64,000 nt of DNA from Limnohabitans sp. Rim11 (GTDB lineage Bacteria; Pseudomonadota; Gammaproteobacteria; Burkholderiales; Burkholderiaceae_C): positions 186,090 through 250,089 of the forward strand of contig NZ_CXOM01000001.1 in NCBI RefSeq assembly GCF_001269365.1, in the 5' to 3' direction. Shown one piece after another: positions 1-9,911 of the stretch. How positions within the stretch are numbered: the first letter of the stretch is position 1; every line of letters starts with the position of its first letter. The notes beneath the pieces were generated by a model. It worked only from the letters and a program-made list of their open reading frames with translations, searched no databases and was not told the DNA's origin. The position numbers and the translations under genes are program-made.

Positions 1-2603
1 GTTTTGGCAGCTTGACGATAAGGTTCTGCCAGTTTTTTCCAACGATCCAGCGCGCGTGCAAGCCTAGCGGCAACTTGCGGATTGAAAGCGTCGAGTTCAA
101 TCACACGCTCACTCCAGAAGACGTAACCCGCAGCATCCGCGCGATGAAAGCCACCAGGATTGGCGCTGCAATAACTGAAGATCAAACTTCTGGCACGGTT
201 GGGGTTGCGCAAGTTGAAATCAGGGTGCTGCATCAATTGACGAACGATGGGCAGGGTATTGCCGCTACGGTCGGGCGCGCTGGCCTGAAGGGCAAACCAT
301 TTGTCGATGACCAAGGCTTCGTTCTTAAACAATGCGTGAAATTGAGCCAATGCAGGCTCGGCCAATGCGTGACCACTGCCGACCAAGGCCGTCAAAGCGC
401 CAAAGCGATCGGTCATGTTGCTGGCATCTTTGAAGGCTTGCAAAGCTTTGCCTGGCCAAACGGAGCTGCCTTCTTTTTGGGCTGCCAAACACAACATGTT
501 CAAGGCCATGTTGGCCAGGGCGCGCTTACCGCTTGAAATGGCATCAGGTGAATAGGCGCCAAGCACACGATTTTGGGCATAGCAAGTTTGCCAATCGGCT
601 TGCAAGGCCGTGGCCAATTGTTGGCGCATGGCTTCGCGCACGGCATGCACGATTTGCGGGTCGACCGATTCAAGTTGCTCAGAAATGTAGGTTTCGGAGG
701 GCAGGGTCAGAACCAACTCTTTGAATGCCGAGTCAAGTTCTGGGTTGGACAAGACAGTGCGCATGGCATCCAAATAACCTTCGTCCAGAACCGAATCAGA
801 TTGCGGATCTTTAGAGGCCCGAATAAATCGCAGGGCCGATTGGACGGCCAAGCGTTGGCCCGCTTCCCAGCGATTGAACGCATCGGTGTCGTTGGCCAAT
901 ATGCTGAGCCATTGCGTGTCAGTCAGATCGCAGTCTAAATTGACAGGCGCGCTGAAGTTTCGCAACAGAGAAGGTGTCGGCTCACTTTCAATGTTCTCAA
1001 ACACAAAACTTTGACTTGCTTCGCTCAGGACCAAAGTTTTGTCATGACCCGCGAGGGCTTGACCGTGTTGGTTCAGAAGACCCACTTTGACCGGAATAAC
1101 AAAGGGCTCTTTGTGACTTTGGTCGGGTGTGCTGGCGCACGATTGTGAAAGCGTGAGTGTGTAGCTTAGATTGCTGTGGTTGTAGACACCTTGTGCGTGA
1201 ACTCTGGGCGTGCCAGCTTGGCTGTACCAGCGCTTGAACTGTGTCAACAGGTTTGCCAGCGAAGATTGGGGGTTTGCATCTGCAATGGCTTGTGCAAAGT
1301 CGTCGCAGGTGACGGCTTGGCCATCGTGACGCTCAAAATAAAGCTTCATGCCTTTGGCAAAACCTTGGCGGCCTTCTTCATCTCCAGGCGCACTGACCAA
1401 AGTCTGCATCATGCGAACCACTTCTGCACCTTTTTCATAAATGGTGACGGTGTAGAAGTTGTTGATTTCTTCGTAGGCATCTGGTCGCACGGGGTGTGCC
1501 ATGGGACCTGCATCTTCGGGAAATTGCACTGTGCGCAGCACCCGAACATCTTCAATTCGTTTGACGGCACGAGCGCTTTCGATGCCTGCCATGTCTTGGC
1601 TAAATTCTTGATCGCGGAAAACAGTCAGGCCTTCTTTCAAGGAAAGTTGGAACCAATCGCGGCAAGTGATTCGGTTGCCCGTCCAATTGTGAAAGTACTC
1701 GTGGCCCACCACACTTTCAATACCCGCAAAGTCGGTGTCTGTGGCAGTCGCAGGGCTGGCCAACACATACTTCGTGTTAAAAATGTTCAGGCCTTTGTTT
1801 TCCATGGCACCCATGTTGAAGTCGCTGGTGGCCACAATCATGAAGCGCTCAAGGTCTAGCGGCAAACCAAAGCGTGCCTCGTCCCAGGCTACGCTGGCCA
1901 TGAGGGAGTTCATGGCGTGTTCGGTTTTGTCCAAGTCGCCAGGGCGAACAAACACTTGCAACAAATGCTCCTTGCCTGAACGAGACACAATGCGCTGTTC
2001 ACGCGCCACCAACTTGCCAGCGACCAAGGCAAACAAGTAGCAGGGTTTTTTGTGAGGGTCTTCCCATTTGGCAAAGTGACGGCCGTCGTCCAAGCTGCCT
2101 TGTTCCAGTAGATTGCCGTTTGACAAGAGAACCGGGTATTGCTGTGCATCTGCACGCAAAGTAACGGTGTAGCTGGCCATCACATCGGGACGGTCCAAGA
2201 AGTAAGTGATGCGGCGGAATCCTTCTGCTTCACATTGCGTGAAGAAAGAATCGTTGCTGACATAAAGGCCTGACAGCTGTGTGTTTTTGGAAGGATTGCA
2301 AGTGGTGAAAATTTCTAAATCGAAAGCTTCGTTGCCTTCGGGTAAATTTTCAAGCACCAGTTGGTTGCCATCCATTTTGAACGAGGTGCCGCCGCCATTG
2401 ACCATGACGCGCGCCAAGTTCAACTCTTCGCCATCCAAGCGCAAAGCTTGGGCGGCAACGTCGGGGTTACGACGCACCCGCATTTTGTTCAGTACGCGTG
2501 TTTTGGAAGGGTCTAAGTCAAAGGTCAGATCGACGGTGTCGATCCAAAATGCCGGTGCTGTGTAATCAACACGGCGAATGGCTTTGGTTTGTTCTTCAAG
2601 CAT
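1..2603 (-). CDS. pepN: Aminopeptidase N, 3' end cut by window edge
   Basis: M1-family zinc metallopeptidase that removes N-terminal residues from peptides in the cytoplasm. The reading frame is open from an ATG at 2603 to the window edge, about 867 residues. Family members run to about 880-900, so only a short C-terminal tail is missing. The exopeptidase motif GAMEN is at residues 265-269 and the zinc motif HEYFH at 301-305, close to their positions in E. coli PepN. The start is supported by a CTGGAGA ribosome-binding site about 9 bases upstream. It lies downstream of prfB on the same strand, with a gap of about 50 bases. Identification is very secure; only the C-terminus is unseen. Confidence 0.97.
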   Translation of the reverse strand, partial: MLEEQTKAIRRVDYTAPAFWIDTVDLTFDLDPSKTRVLNKMRVRRNPDVAAQALRLDGEELNLARVMVNGGGTSFKMDGNQLVLENLPEGNEAFDLEIFTTCNPSKNTQLSGLYVSNDSFFTQCEAEGFRRITYFLDRPDVMASYTVTLRADAQQYPVLLSNGNLLEQGSLDDGRHFAKWEDPHKKPCYLFALVAGKLVAREQRIVSRSGKEHLLQVFVRPGDLDKTEHAMNSLMASVAWDEARFGLPLDLERFMIVATSDFNMGAMENKGLNIFNTKYVLASPATATDTDFAGIESVVGHEYFHNWTGNRITCRDWFQLSLKEGLTVFRDQEFSQDMAGIESARAVKRIEDVRVLRTVQFPEDAGPMAHPVRPDAYEEINNFYTVTIYEKGAEVVRMMQTLVSAPGDEEGRQGFAKGMKLYFERHDGQAVTCDDFAQAIADANPQSSLANLLTQFKRWYSQAGTPRVHAQGVYNHSNLSYTLTLSQSCASTPDQSHKEPFVIPVKVGLLNQHGQALAGHDKTLVLSEASQSFVFENIESEPTPSLLRNFSAPVNLDCDLTDTQWLSILANDTDAFNRWEAGQRLAVQSALRFIRASKDPQSDSVLDEGYLDAMRTVLSNPELDSAFKELVLTLPSETYISEQLESVDPQIVHAVREAMRQQLATALQADWQTCYAQNRVLGAYSPDAISSGKRALANMALNMLCLAAQKEGSSVWPGKALQAFKDASNMTDRFGALTALVGSGHALAEPALAQFHALFKNEALVIDKWFALQASAPDRSGNTLPIVRQLMQHPDFNLRNPNRARSLIFSYCSANPGGFHRADAAGYVFWSERVIELDAFNPQVAARLARALDRWKKLAEPYRQAAK

Positions 2604-2654
2604 CACAAAAAAATCTCCAGGGGTAGGGTGGACAAACTGGCAAGGCCAGTTGTG

Positions 2655-3759
2655 TCACACACCTTGTTTGAGCGAGGCTTCAATGAACGCATCCAAGTCG
2701 CCATCCAACACTTTTTGCGTGTTGGACATTTCAACGTTGGTGCGTAAATCTTTGATGCGACTTTGATCAAGCACATAGCTTCTAATTTGGTGACCCCAGC
2801 CCACATCGGTCTTGGTGTCTTCGAGTTTTTGCTGTGCTTCCATGCGCTTGCGCATTTCAAAGTCGTACAGGCGTGAGCGCAGGCGTTTCCATGCCACATC
2901 ACGGTTGCTGTGTTGGCTACGGCCATCTTGGCACTGCACCACGATGCCGGTGGGAATGTGTGTCAAGCGCACGGCAGAGTCGGTCTTGTTAATGTGCTGA
3001 CCGCCCGCGCCGCTGGCACGGAAGGTGTCGGTGCGAACGTCGGCGGGATTGATGTCAATCTCGATCGAGTCATCCACTTCTGGGTACACAAAAATACTGG
3101 CAAAGCTGGTGTGTCGTCCGCCTGACGAGTCGAAGGGCGATTTGCGCACCAAGCGGTGCACACCCGTTTCGGTACGGAGCAAGCCAAAAGCGTAATCGCC
3201 TTCGAACTTGAGAGTGGCACCTTTGATGCCTGCCACGTCACCGGGTGATTCATCTTCTACCGTGATTTTGAAGCCTTTACGCTCTGCGTATTTCAAGTAT
3301 TGGCGCATCAACATGCTGGCCCAGTCGCAAGCTTCGGTGCCGCCTGCGCCAGCTTGAATGTCGACAAAGGCATTGCAAGAGTCAGCTTCGTTGTTGAACA
3401 TGCGGCGGAACTCGAGCTGCTCCACAATGGCGGACAACTTGTTGGCTTCAACTTCGATGGTGAGCAAGCCGGCTTCATCGCCTTCCTCTTTGCTCATGTC
3501 AAACAACTCGCTGTTGTCTGAGAGTTCAGAGGTGAGGGTGTTCAGTGTGACCACCACACCGTCCAGGGTTTTTTTCTCTTTGCCCAATTCTTGGGCTTTT
3601 TTGGGGTCGTTCCAGACCGTGGGATCTTCGAGCGATGCGTTAACGGTTCTTAGGCGTTCTGATTTGGCATCGTAGTCAAAGATACCTCCGTAAATCTTCG
3701 GTGCGGGCGGCCAAGTCAGCCAATTTCGCGCCAATTTGATTGATGTGTTCTGCTTCCAT
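2655..3759 (-). CDS. prfB: Peptide chain release factor 2, programmed +1 frameshift
   Basis: RF2 recognises UGA and UAA stop codons and triggers peptide release on the ribosome. The gene is in two frames. Codons 1-27 run from the ATG at 3759 to CTT, followed by an in-frame TGA at 3678-3676. A +1 slip skips one base and resumes with GAC, giving ...RRYL-DYDAK and a 367-residue product. The slip site CTT-TGA-C is preceded by a Shine-Dalgarno-like CGGAGG with only TAT between, as in the known autoregulated prfB site. The SPF stop-recognition tripeptide ([10 protein letters not shown]) and the catalytic GGQ loop (SGAGGQHIN, about residue 250) are intact. Low RF2 should raise frameshifting and so RF2 synthesis. 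No strong ribosome-binding site is seen before the ATG. Confidence 0.97.
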
Positions 3760-3826
3760 GAGAGGGGGTATCCGAATCTATTAAAGATGGGATTTTCTCA
3801 TGCCTTCGACAGAAATCTGTCAAAAA

Positions 3827-4741
3827 TCAGGCTAAAAAGTCCTCTAAATGCATAGCCAAGTGCTCAGCCTGGTCATGGTGCAGCATGTGGCCGGCGTCTT
3901 GAATCGTGACGGTTTGAAGATTCTCAACCACTTTCATGCGTTCATGAAACTCATCTAAAGTGAATTTGCCTTTCCACCAGTCAGTCAGTGAATTGTCGGA
4001 TGCGACAACAACCAAGGTGGGGGCAGTGATGCGTTTGTAGGTTTCTAGGACCTCATCGACCCTGTAAAGGTAGGGGTTGATAATTTTATGAGCGGCATCG
4101 CCCAGGATTTGCCATTGGCCTTCTGCGTCGGGTTTTGCCCATTGGGTGGCCAACCAATCGGCCTTATCCTGAGACAAACGTTTGTTTGTCTTCATCAGTC
4201 TTTTGGCCACACTGGCAGCATCGGGGTAGGGTTTTAAATCTAACGCACCTGTTTTGAAAGTTTGAAGTTCATCAAGCCACTGACCGATGCGTCCTGGCGC
4301 TTGTGCCGGCCGGGTCACCGCCATTCCAAAACCTTCCAAATTAACCAAACGCCGGATGCGTTCAGATCGAACACCGGCGTACATCATGACCACATTGCCG
4401 CCCATGCTGTGGCCGACCAAATCAATGCTTTGGCCAGGACAAACTTGATTCAAAAGTTCGTCTAAATCGCCAAGATAGTCCAGCATCCAATAGCTGTCTG
4501 TCGCTGAGCCTTTGGTTAAACCGTAGCCTCGCCAGTCGGCAGCCAAAATCCGTCGTTTCTCAAAAAACTCAGGACTGAAAGAGTCCACCATAAACTGCCA
4601 AGAGGCAGCTACGTCCATCCAGCCGTGTGCCAACACCAAGGGGGGGAGGGTCGATTGGGGGTTGCCCCATTCACGGACATGGTACTGGTGCCCTCGCAAA
4701 GTGACGAAATGGCTAGTAGAGTGACGTTTAACTTGGTACAT
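3827..4741 (-). CDS. Alpha/beta-fold hydrolase
   Basis: A 304-residue serine hydrolase of the alpha/beta fold; substrate unknown. The oxyanion-side motif AHGWMD is near residue 38, the nucleophile elbow GHSMGG places Ser112, an Asp near residue 246 (VVASDNS) could be the acid, and His285 in DAGHMLHHD completes the triad. No signal peptide is visible, so it is probably cytoplasmic. The start ATG lies only 26 bases from the divergent acyl-CoA synthetase start, so the two genes must share a compact control region. An esterase or epoxide/haloalkane-type hydrolase is possible; the sequence alone does not decide. Confidence 0.85.
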   Translation of the reverse strand: MYQVKRHSTSHFVTLRGHQYHVREWGNPQSTLPPLVLAHGWMDVAASWQFMVDSFSPEFFEKRRILAADWRGYGLTKGSATDSYWMLDYLGDLDELLNQVCPGQSIDLVGHSMGGNVVMMYAGVRSERIRRLVNLEGFGMAVTRPAQAPGRIGQWLDELQTFKTGALDLKPYPDAASVAKRLMKTNKRLSQDKADWLATQWAKPDAEGQWQILGDAAHKIINPYLYRVDEVLETYKRITAPTLVVVASDNSLTDWWKGKFTLDEFHERMKVVENLQTVTIQDAGHMLHHDQAEHLAMHLEDFLA

Positions 4742-4767
4742 ACTTGGACATCATAAGGAGACAAGGA

Positions 4768-6507
4768 ATGCGTGTCAGTCACCCGAACGACGCTTACGAG
4801 TCGGTACATGGCCAATTCGCTTGGCAAGTACCCCATCAATTCAATATTGCAGAGGCATGTTGTGGCCGATGGGCTCGGTCGACTTCTCATCAAAAACAGA
4901 CCGCCATTGTGACGCACCTGAGTGCTCATGTGCCCGCTCAATCTCGGTCATTCTTGGACTTGCAACAGGCGGCCGATATTTTGAGCCTTCAATTGCAAGA
5001 AAAAGGTGTCAAAGTCGGTGACCGTGTGGCCATTGTGATGCCCCAACGATTTGAAACTGCTGTTGCCTACATGGCGGTGCTGCAAATGGGGGCGGTGGCC
5101 ATGCCCTTGTCGATGTTGTTTGGCCCTGAAGCCCTGGCATTTAGAGTGCAGGACAGTGAAGCCAGCGTGGCGCTGTGTGATGAAGTCTCGGCGCCGATCT
5201 TGTTGCAATTGCAAGCGCAATGTTCCTCGCTCAAAACAGTATGGCAAGTGCCCCAACAACTAAAAAAGCCCTCTAAAACATCTAACAAACGTGAGGTTTT
5301 TAAATCTGTTGCGACCCTGGCGGAAGACCCTGCAGTTTTGATTTACACCAGTGGGACTACCGGAAATCCTAAAGGCGCCCTCATTCCACATCGCGCCCTG
5401 ATTGGCAATCTGACTGGTTTTATTTGCAGTCAAAACTGGTTTGGATTTAACCCTCACCAACAACAAGCCATTCAAAAGAATGCTTTGCCCAATGGCTCCA
5501 ATGCCATTTTTTGGTCTCCCGCAGATTGGGCTTGGACCGGCGGCTTGATGGATGCACTATTACCTTCCTTGTATTTTGGGCGCCCCATCGTCGCCTACAA
5601 CGGTAGATTCAGTCCGGAACTTGCCTTCGAAATTTTGGACCAGCACCAAATTACGCACAGTTTTTTGTTTCCGACAGCCTTGAAGGCCATGATGAAAGCG
5701 GCGCCACATCCGAAACAAACATACCGCTTGGTCTTGCAGGGTTTGATGAGTGCCGGAGAAGCGGTTGGCGATGCTGTATTTGCTTATTGCCGCGATGAGT
5801 TGGGCATTGTTGTGAATGAAATGTTTGGCCAAACTGAAATCAATTATGTGGTGGGCAATTGCCACATTTTTTGGCCGCCCAAACCTGGAAGCATGGGGCG
5901 GGGTTATCCGGGGCATTGGGTTGCCGTCATCGATGAACACGGCCATGTATGTAAAGCGGGTGAGCCAGGCGAAGTTGCGGTCAGTCGATACGACCGACAT
6001 GGCCATCCTGATCCAGTGTTCTTTTTGGGCTACTGGAAAAATGACAAGGCCACAGAAGCCAAGTTCACCCAACATTGGTGTCGAACGGGTGATGTGGCTA
6101 TTCAAGATGAAGACGGGTACCTTTGGTATCAAGGTAGAACTGACGACATGTTCAAAGCGGCGGGCTACCGAATTGGCCCAGGCGAGATTGAGAATTGCCT
6201 TGTCAAACACCCTGCGGTTGTCAATGCGGCTGTGGTGCCCAAACCCGATGCAGACAGAGGGGCCGTCGTTAAAGCTTATGTGGTTTTGTCCCCGGATTTT
6301 CTCAGCCTTCGTGCGCAGAGCCAAAACGTGCCATTGTTTGAGCAAAAAGTGATTGAAGATTTACAACGACACGTCCGCGGATTGCTGGCGCCTTATGAGT
6401 ATCCCAAAGAGATTGAGTTCATCGATCAGCTTCCCATGACCACTACTGGTAAAGTACAGCGAAGATTCTTGCGCTTGGAAGAAGAACGTCGCGCAAAGAT
6501 GACTTAA
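4768..6507 (+). CDS. AMP-dependent acyl-CoA synthetase (acetyl/medium-chain type)
   Basis: A 579-residue member of the ANL superfamily that activates a carboxylic acid to an acyl-AMP and then an acyl-CoA. The ATP-binding signature YTSGTTGNPKGA is at 193-204. The hinge/CoA region GYRIGPGEIE is followed by the adenylation lysine near the C-terminus (TTTGKVQRR, about Lys562). The general layout resembles acetyl-CoA synthetase-like and ACSM-like medium-chain enzymes rather than FadD; the true acid is unknown. The ATG at 4768 is chosen because AAGGAG sits 7 bases upstream; an in-frame ATG at 4744 lacks such a site. Confidence 0.88.
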   Translation: MRVSHPNDAYESVHGQFAWQVPHQFNIAEACCGRWARSTSHQKQTAIVTHLSAHVPAQSRSFLDLQQAADILSLQLQEKGVKVGDRVAIVMPQRFETAVAYMAVLQMGAVAMPLSMLFGPEALAFRVQDSEASVALCDEVSAPILLQLQAQCSSLKTVWQVPQQLKKPSKTSNKREVFKSVATLAEDPAVLIYTSGTTGNPKGALIPHRALIGNLTGFICSQNWFGFNPHQQQAIQKNALPNGSNAIFWSPADWAWTGGLMDALLPSLYFGRPIVAYNGRFSPELAFEILDQHQITHSFLFPTALKAMMKAAPHPKQTYRLVLQGLMSAGEAVGDAVFAYCRDELGIVVNEMFGQTEINYVVGNCHIFWPPKPGSMGRGYPGHWVAVIDEHGHVCKAGEPGEVAVSRYDRHGHPDPVFFLGYWKNDKATEAKFTQHWCRTGDVAIQDEDGYLWYQGRTDDMFKAAGYRIGPGEIENCLVKHPAVVNAAVVPKPDADRGAVVKAYVVLSPDFLSLRAQSQNVPLFEQKVIEDLQRHVRGLLAPYEYPKEIEFIDQLPMTTTGKVQRRFLRLEEERRAKMT

Positions 6508-6540
6508 GTGCTGTCAATTCATTCATTTAATTGAGTCACC

Positions 6541-7602
6541 ATGAAAAAAATTAACTTAGGAACTTCCGACCTGAATGTGACCCCCATTTGTTTGGGGACC
6601 ATGACTTTTGGCGAGCAAGTTAACGAGAGCGTGTCGCACCAAATTTTGGATCGCTCTTTGGCCTTGGACATCAACTTCATTGACACCGCCGAAATGTATT
6701 CCGTGCCAGCCCGAGCTGAAACTTGTGGCGCCACTGAAACCATCATTGGCAATTGGTTGTCCACTCGTCCAGGTGCAAGACAGAAGCTTGTCTTGGCTAC
6801 CAAAGTGGCCGGCCCATCCCGAGGGATGCCTTGGGTTCGAGAGGGTTCAGGCATGACGGCGCAAGATATTTTGAATTCTTGCGATGCCAGTTTGAAGCGT
6901 CTCAAAACGGACGTCATTGATTTGTACCAAATTCATTGGCCAGAGCGTCATGTGCCTGCGTTTGGCGCCATGTACTTTGACCCCGCCAAGGACAAAATCG
7001 AAACATCAATTCATGATCAATTGCTGGCCATGGAAAAATTGGTGAAAGCTGGCAAAGTGAGATACATTGGTCTGTCTAACGAAACACCTTACGGTACGCA
7101 TGAATTTGTTCGTTTGGCCGAGCAACTTGGTCTGCCCCGCGTTGTCAGTGTTCAAAATCCGTATTGCCTTACCAATCGAACATTTGACAATGCAATGGAT
7201 GAAACATGTCATCGCTTGAACGTTGGCTTGCTGGCTTACTCGCCCTTGGGATTTGGAGCGCTCACCGGTAAATATGACAAGTCAGGTTTTGAGGGGCAAG
7301 GCGCACCGACCGACGCGCGCATTGGTAAATTTGAATCTGTTAGAAAGCAGCGGTGGGGGCGTGAAAGTGCTTTGGCCGCAACTCGTCTCTACAGTCAATT
7401 GGCCAGGGACAATGGTATGACACCGACCCAAATGGCCTTGGCTTTTTGTTATACACGTTGGTGTGTAGCGAGTACCATCATTGGCGTTACATCCGTTGCT
7501 CAACTCGAAGAAAATATCAATGCTTACGGAACGAGTTTGTCTGCTGACGTGTTGGCTGAAATTGATGCCATTCGCTTGGTTCACCGCGATCCTGCAACTT
7601 GA
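6541..7602 (+). CDS. tas: Aldo/keto reductase of the Tas family
   Basis: A 353-residue NADP(H)-dependent aldo/keto reductase closely resembling E. coli Tas in sequence order (LGTMTFGEQ at the N-terminus, AEMYSVP, KVAGPSR, IHWPER, SNETPYGTHEF, QNPYCLTNR). The usual AKR catalytic residues are present: Asp48, Tyr53, Lys88 and the His in QIHWPER. Tas can suppress tyrosine auxotrophy in E. coli, but the natural substrate is not established. It is 33 bases downstream of the acyl-CoA synthetase and 17 bases upstream of plsY on the same strand, so co-transcription is plausible. Confidence 0.9.
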   Translation: MKKINLGTSDLNVTPICLGTMTFGEQVNESVSHQILDRSLALDINFIDTAEMYSVPARAETCGATETIIGNWLSTRPGARQKLVLATKVAGPSRGMPWVREGSGMTAQDILNSCDASLKRLKTDVIDLYQIHWPERHVPAFGAMYFDPAKDKIETSIHDQLLAMEKLVKAGKVRYIGLSNETPYGTHEFVRLAEQLGLPRVVSVQNPYCLTNRTFDNAMDETCHRLNVGLLAYSPLGFGALTGKYDKSGFEGQGAPTDARIGKFESVRKQRWGRESALAATRLYSQLARDNGMTPTQMALAFCYTRWCVASTIIGVTSVAQLEENINAYGTSLSADVLAEIDAIRLVHRDPAT

Positions 7603-7619
7603 TTTATTGAGAAGCGTCG

Positions 7620-8273
7620 ATGCTTGATAACCTAAATAATGCCTTGATGCAGCCTGCCGTGGTGGTGTTGCTTTCCTATTTGTTAGGCTCTCTGAGTTTT
7701 GCGGTCATTGTCAGCAAATTCATGGGACTGTCTGACCCGCGCTCTTATGGCAGCAAAAATCCTGGTGCCACCAATGTGCTTCGATCCGGCAACAAACTGG
7801 CGGCCATTTTGACGCTCCTCTTTGATGCCCTTAAAGGGTGGGCGCCAGTTTTTTGGGTCGTCCACTATGGCTCGGTGTGGGGCTTTGCAGATGGCACGGC
7901 TGCCTTGGCAGGATTGGCTGCGTTCCTTGGACATCTCTACCCTGTGTTTTTTAGATTTCAGGGTGGCAAAGGTGTTGCAACTGCCTTGGGTGTGCTGATG
8001 GGTGTCAATCCCATTTTAGGTTTGGCCATTGCCATCACCTGGTTAGCCATTGCCTGGTTCTTCCGTTATTCCTCGCTGGCAGCATTAATGGCAGCTGTTT
8101 TGGCGCCTGTGTATTACGCCATGGCGGGTGATATTGTGTGGTCCTTCCAAGGCCCTGTCTTGGGCTTGCTTTGCGTGATGGGTGTTCTTTTGATCTGGCG
8201 TCACCGCGACAATGTGAATCGGTTGCTAGCCGGCACAGAGTCTAAATTGGGTGTCAAGAAACAAGCTTCTTAA
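7620..8273 (+). CDS. plsY: Acyl-phosphate:glycerol-3-phosphate acyltransferase
   Basis: Integral inner-membrane enzyme that transfers an acyl group from acyl phosphate to glycerol-3-phosphate, the first step of phospholipid synthesis. The 217-residue protein is hydrophobic with several membrane segments. It carries the three family signatures: YLLGSLSFAVIVSK near the N-terminus, GSKNPGATNVLR (about residues 42-53), and GHLYPVFFRFQGGKGVAT (about 101-118). A strong hairpin terminator follows the stop codon. Length matches the family. Confidence 0.96.
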   Translation: MLDNLNNALMQPAVVVLLSYLLGSLSFAVIVSKFMGLSDPRSYGSKNPGATNVLRSGNKLAAILTLLFDALKGWAPVFWVVHYGSVWGFADGTAALAGLAAFLGHLYPVFFRFQGGKGVATALGVLMGVNPILGLAIAITWLAIAWFFRYSSLAALMAAVLAPVYYAMAGDIVWSFQGPVLGLLCVMGVLLIWRHRDNVNRLLAGTESKLGVKKQAS

Positions 8274-8300
8274 TGGCTTGTCATTCGCCCAACGAGGTCA

Positions 8301-8330
8301 AAAAAAAGCGCCTGACTTGGCGCTTTTTTT
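8301..8330. terminator. Bidirectional rho-independent terminator
   Basis: A run of A, then a stem AAGCGCC / GGCGCTT with loop TGACTT, then a run of T. It sits between the convergent plsY and yajQ genes, and the A and T tracts let it serve both strands. Its right edge touches the yajQ stop codon. Confidence 0.9.
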
Positions 8331-8815
8331 CAATCACGGAAGTTGTTGAAGCTGATCGGAATTTCGGTGATGTCTTTTTTCAGTAAAGCCATGGCCGCTT
8401 GCAAATCATCGCGCTTGGCGCCAGTCACACGCACAGCATCGCCTTGAATAGAGGCTTGCACTTTAAGTTTGCTTTCCTTCAGGGCTTTCTGAATTTTCTT
8501 GCTGTCTTCGGTGGCGATGCCATTGCGGACTTTCAAAACTTGCTTGACTTTGTCGCCGCCCATTTTTTGGACATCGCCTTTGTCTAAAAAGCGCACATCT
8601 ACGCCGCGCTTGGCCATTTTGTTCAGCAACACCTCGTCAATTTGGACAAGCTGAAAATCGGCATCGCCGAACAATGTAATTTCTTTGTCCTTTAATTCAA
8701 TGGCAGCAGAGGTGCCCTTGAAGTCGAAACGGGTGGCAATTTCTTTGGCGGTGGTATCGACCGCATTTTTAACTTCAACCAGGTTAGGTTCGCAAACAGT
8801 GTCAAAAGATGGCAT
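8330..8815 (-). CDS. yajQ: YajQ-family nucleotide-binding protein
   Basis: A 161-residue cytoplasmic protein of the YajQ family, two ferredoxin-like domains. Family members have been reported to bind nucleotides, tRNA or cyclic di-GMP. The start ([11 protein letters not shown]) and the end ([15 protein letters not shown]) match the family almost end to end, as does [21 protein letters not shown] cut to its core KESKLKVQA. The ATG at 8815 is preferred to a TTG at 8824 because it gives the family's normal N-terminus. It is divergent from murB, with 40 bases between starts. Confidence 0.93.
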   Translation of the reverse strand: MPSFDTVCEPNLVEVKNAVDTTAKEIATRFDFKGTSAAIELKDKEITLFGDADFQLVQIDEVLLNKMAKRGVDVRFLDKGDVQKMGGDKVKQVLKVRNGIATEDSKKIQKALKESKLKVQASIQGDAVRVTGAKRDDLQAAMALLKKDITEIPISFNNFRD

Positions 8816-8855
8816 GGGTTTCAATAATCAAGTAAGAGAATGCGACAATTCTCCC

Positions 8856-9896
8856 ATGAACGTGACCCAAAACGTACCCCTCCAGTCCTACAACAGCTTT
8901 GGCATTGTGGCCAAGGCCTATTCTTTGGTGCGAATTGGCTCTGTCGAAGGGGCTGTCGAGGCGCAAAAAGCCTTGCAAAACCATCCCGAAGGTCATTGTG
9001 TTTTGGGCGGTGGCAGCAACATTGTGTTGACGGGCGACGTGAGGCCGCTGGTGCTCAAAATGGAAATCATGGGCAAGCACTTAGTGTCCGAGACCGACAA
9101 AGCATGGATTGTGGAGGCCGGTGCAGGCGAGGACTGGCATGAACTGGTCACTTGGACCTTGGCACAAGGGTGGCCGGGTTTGGAAAATATGGCACTGATT
9201 CCAGGCTCAGTGGGTGCCTCCCCAGTCCAAAACATTGGTGCCTATGGGGTAGAGCTTCAAGACCGTTTCGATTCCCTTGATGCCCTAGATTTGGTCACCG
9301 GCCAAGTCTTTAGTTTGAATGCGGCGCAGTGTGCTTTTGGCTACCGCGACTCTGTTTTTAAGCACACCAGCAGTGGCCCCAATGGCATTGGCTTGGCAGG
9401 GCGCGCTTTGATTTTGCGCGTGCGCTTTCATTTGCCCAAAGTTTGGAAGCCTGTACTAGGTTATTTTGACTTAGAAAGAAAAATGACCGAGACGGGTATT
9501 GCCAGTCCGACTGCACACCAAATTTACGATTGGGTGTGCGAGATCCGTCGGCACAAACTGCCCGATCCCAAAGTATTGGGCAATGCGGGTAGCTTCTTCA
9601 AGAATCCTACTGTGACGCCCGAGCAATGCGCCGACATCATTGCACGCGACCCCAAAGTGGTTCACTACCCAATGCCAGACGGCACCATCAAACTAGCCGC
9701 AGGCTGGCTGATCGATGCTTGCGGATGGAAGGGCAAGAGCGTGGGCAATGCCGCCGTGTACGAAAAGCAAGCCTTGGTGTTGGTCAACCGTGGTGGCGCA
9801 ACAGGCGGCGAAGTGGTGACGCTAGCCAAGGCCATTCAAACCAGCGTCTACGAGCGATTTGGCATTCGCCTAGAACCTGAGCCCGTCGTCATTTAA
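8856..9896 (+). CDS. murB: UDP-N-acetylenolpyruvoylglucosamine reductase
   Basis: FAD enzyme that reduces UDP-GlcNAc-enolpyruvate to UDP-MurNAc with NADPH in peptidoglycan synthesis. The 346-residue length matches the E. coli-like type I enzymes. FAD-binding motifs are visible: LGGGSNIVLTGD (about 46-57) and IPGSVGASPVQNIGAYG (about 111-127). The catalytic serine segment is GNAGSFFKNP (about 245), and the C-terminal part AGWLIDACGWKG is also present. The reading frame stays open upstream over the yajQ N-terminus, but the ATG at 8856 gives the normal N-terminus (MNVTQNVPLQSYNSFG). A terminator follows. Confidence 0.96.
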   Translation: MNVTQNVPLQSYNSFGIVAKAYSLVRIGSVEGAVEAQKALQNHPEGHCVLGGGSNIVLTGDVRPLVLKMEIMGKHLVSETDKAWIVEAGAGEDWHELVTWTLAQGWPGLENMALIPGSVGASPVQNIGAYGVELQDRFDSLDALDLVTGQVFSLNAAQCAFGYRDSVFKHTSSGPNGIGLAGRALILRVRFHLPKVWKPVLGYFDLERKMTETGIASPTAHQIYDWVCEIRRHKLPDPKVLGNAGSFFKNPTVTPEQCADIIARDPKVVHYPMPDGTIKLAAGWLIDACGWKGKSVGNAAVYEKQALVLVNRGGATGGEVVTLAKAIQTSVYERFGIRLEPEPVVI

Positions 9897-9911
9897 CGCA
9901 AAGTGCCGACG

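Noticed and set aside
3676..3678. In-frame TGA in prfB taken as a pseudogene mark
   Set aside because: It is the programmed recoding site, with all conserved elements and an intact downstream frame.
3807..3822. GACAG-AAAT-CTGTC hairpin as terminator after the hydrolase gene
   Set aside because: Only five base pairs and no T-run on the minus strand.
5560..6345. Long open frame (261 codons) on the minus strand
   Set aside because: Antisense to the well-supported acyl-CoA synthetase; low-complexity translation, no recognisable domain, no ribosome-binding site.
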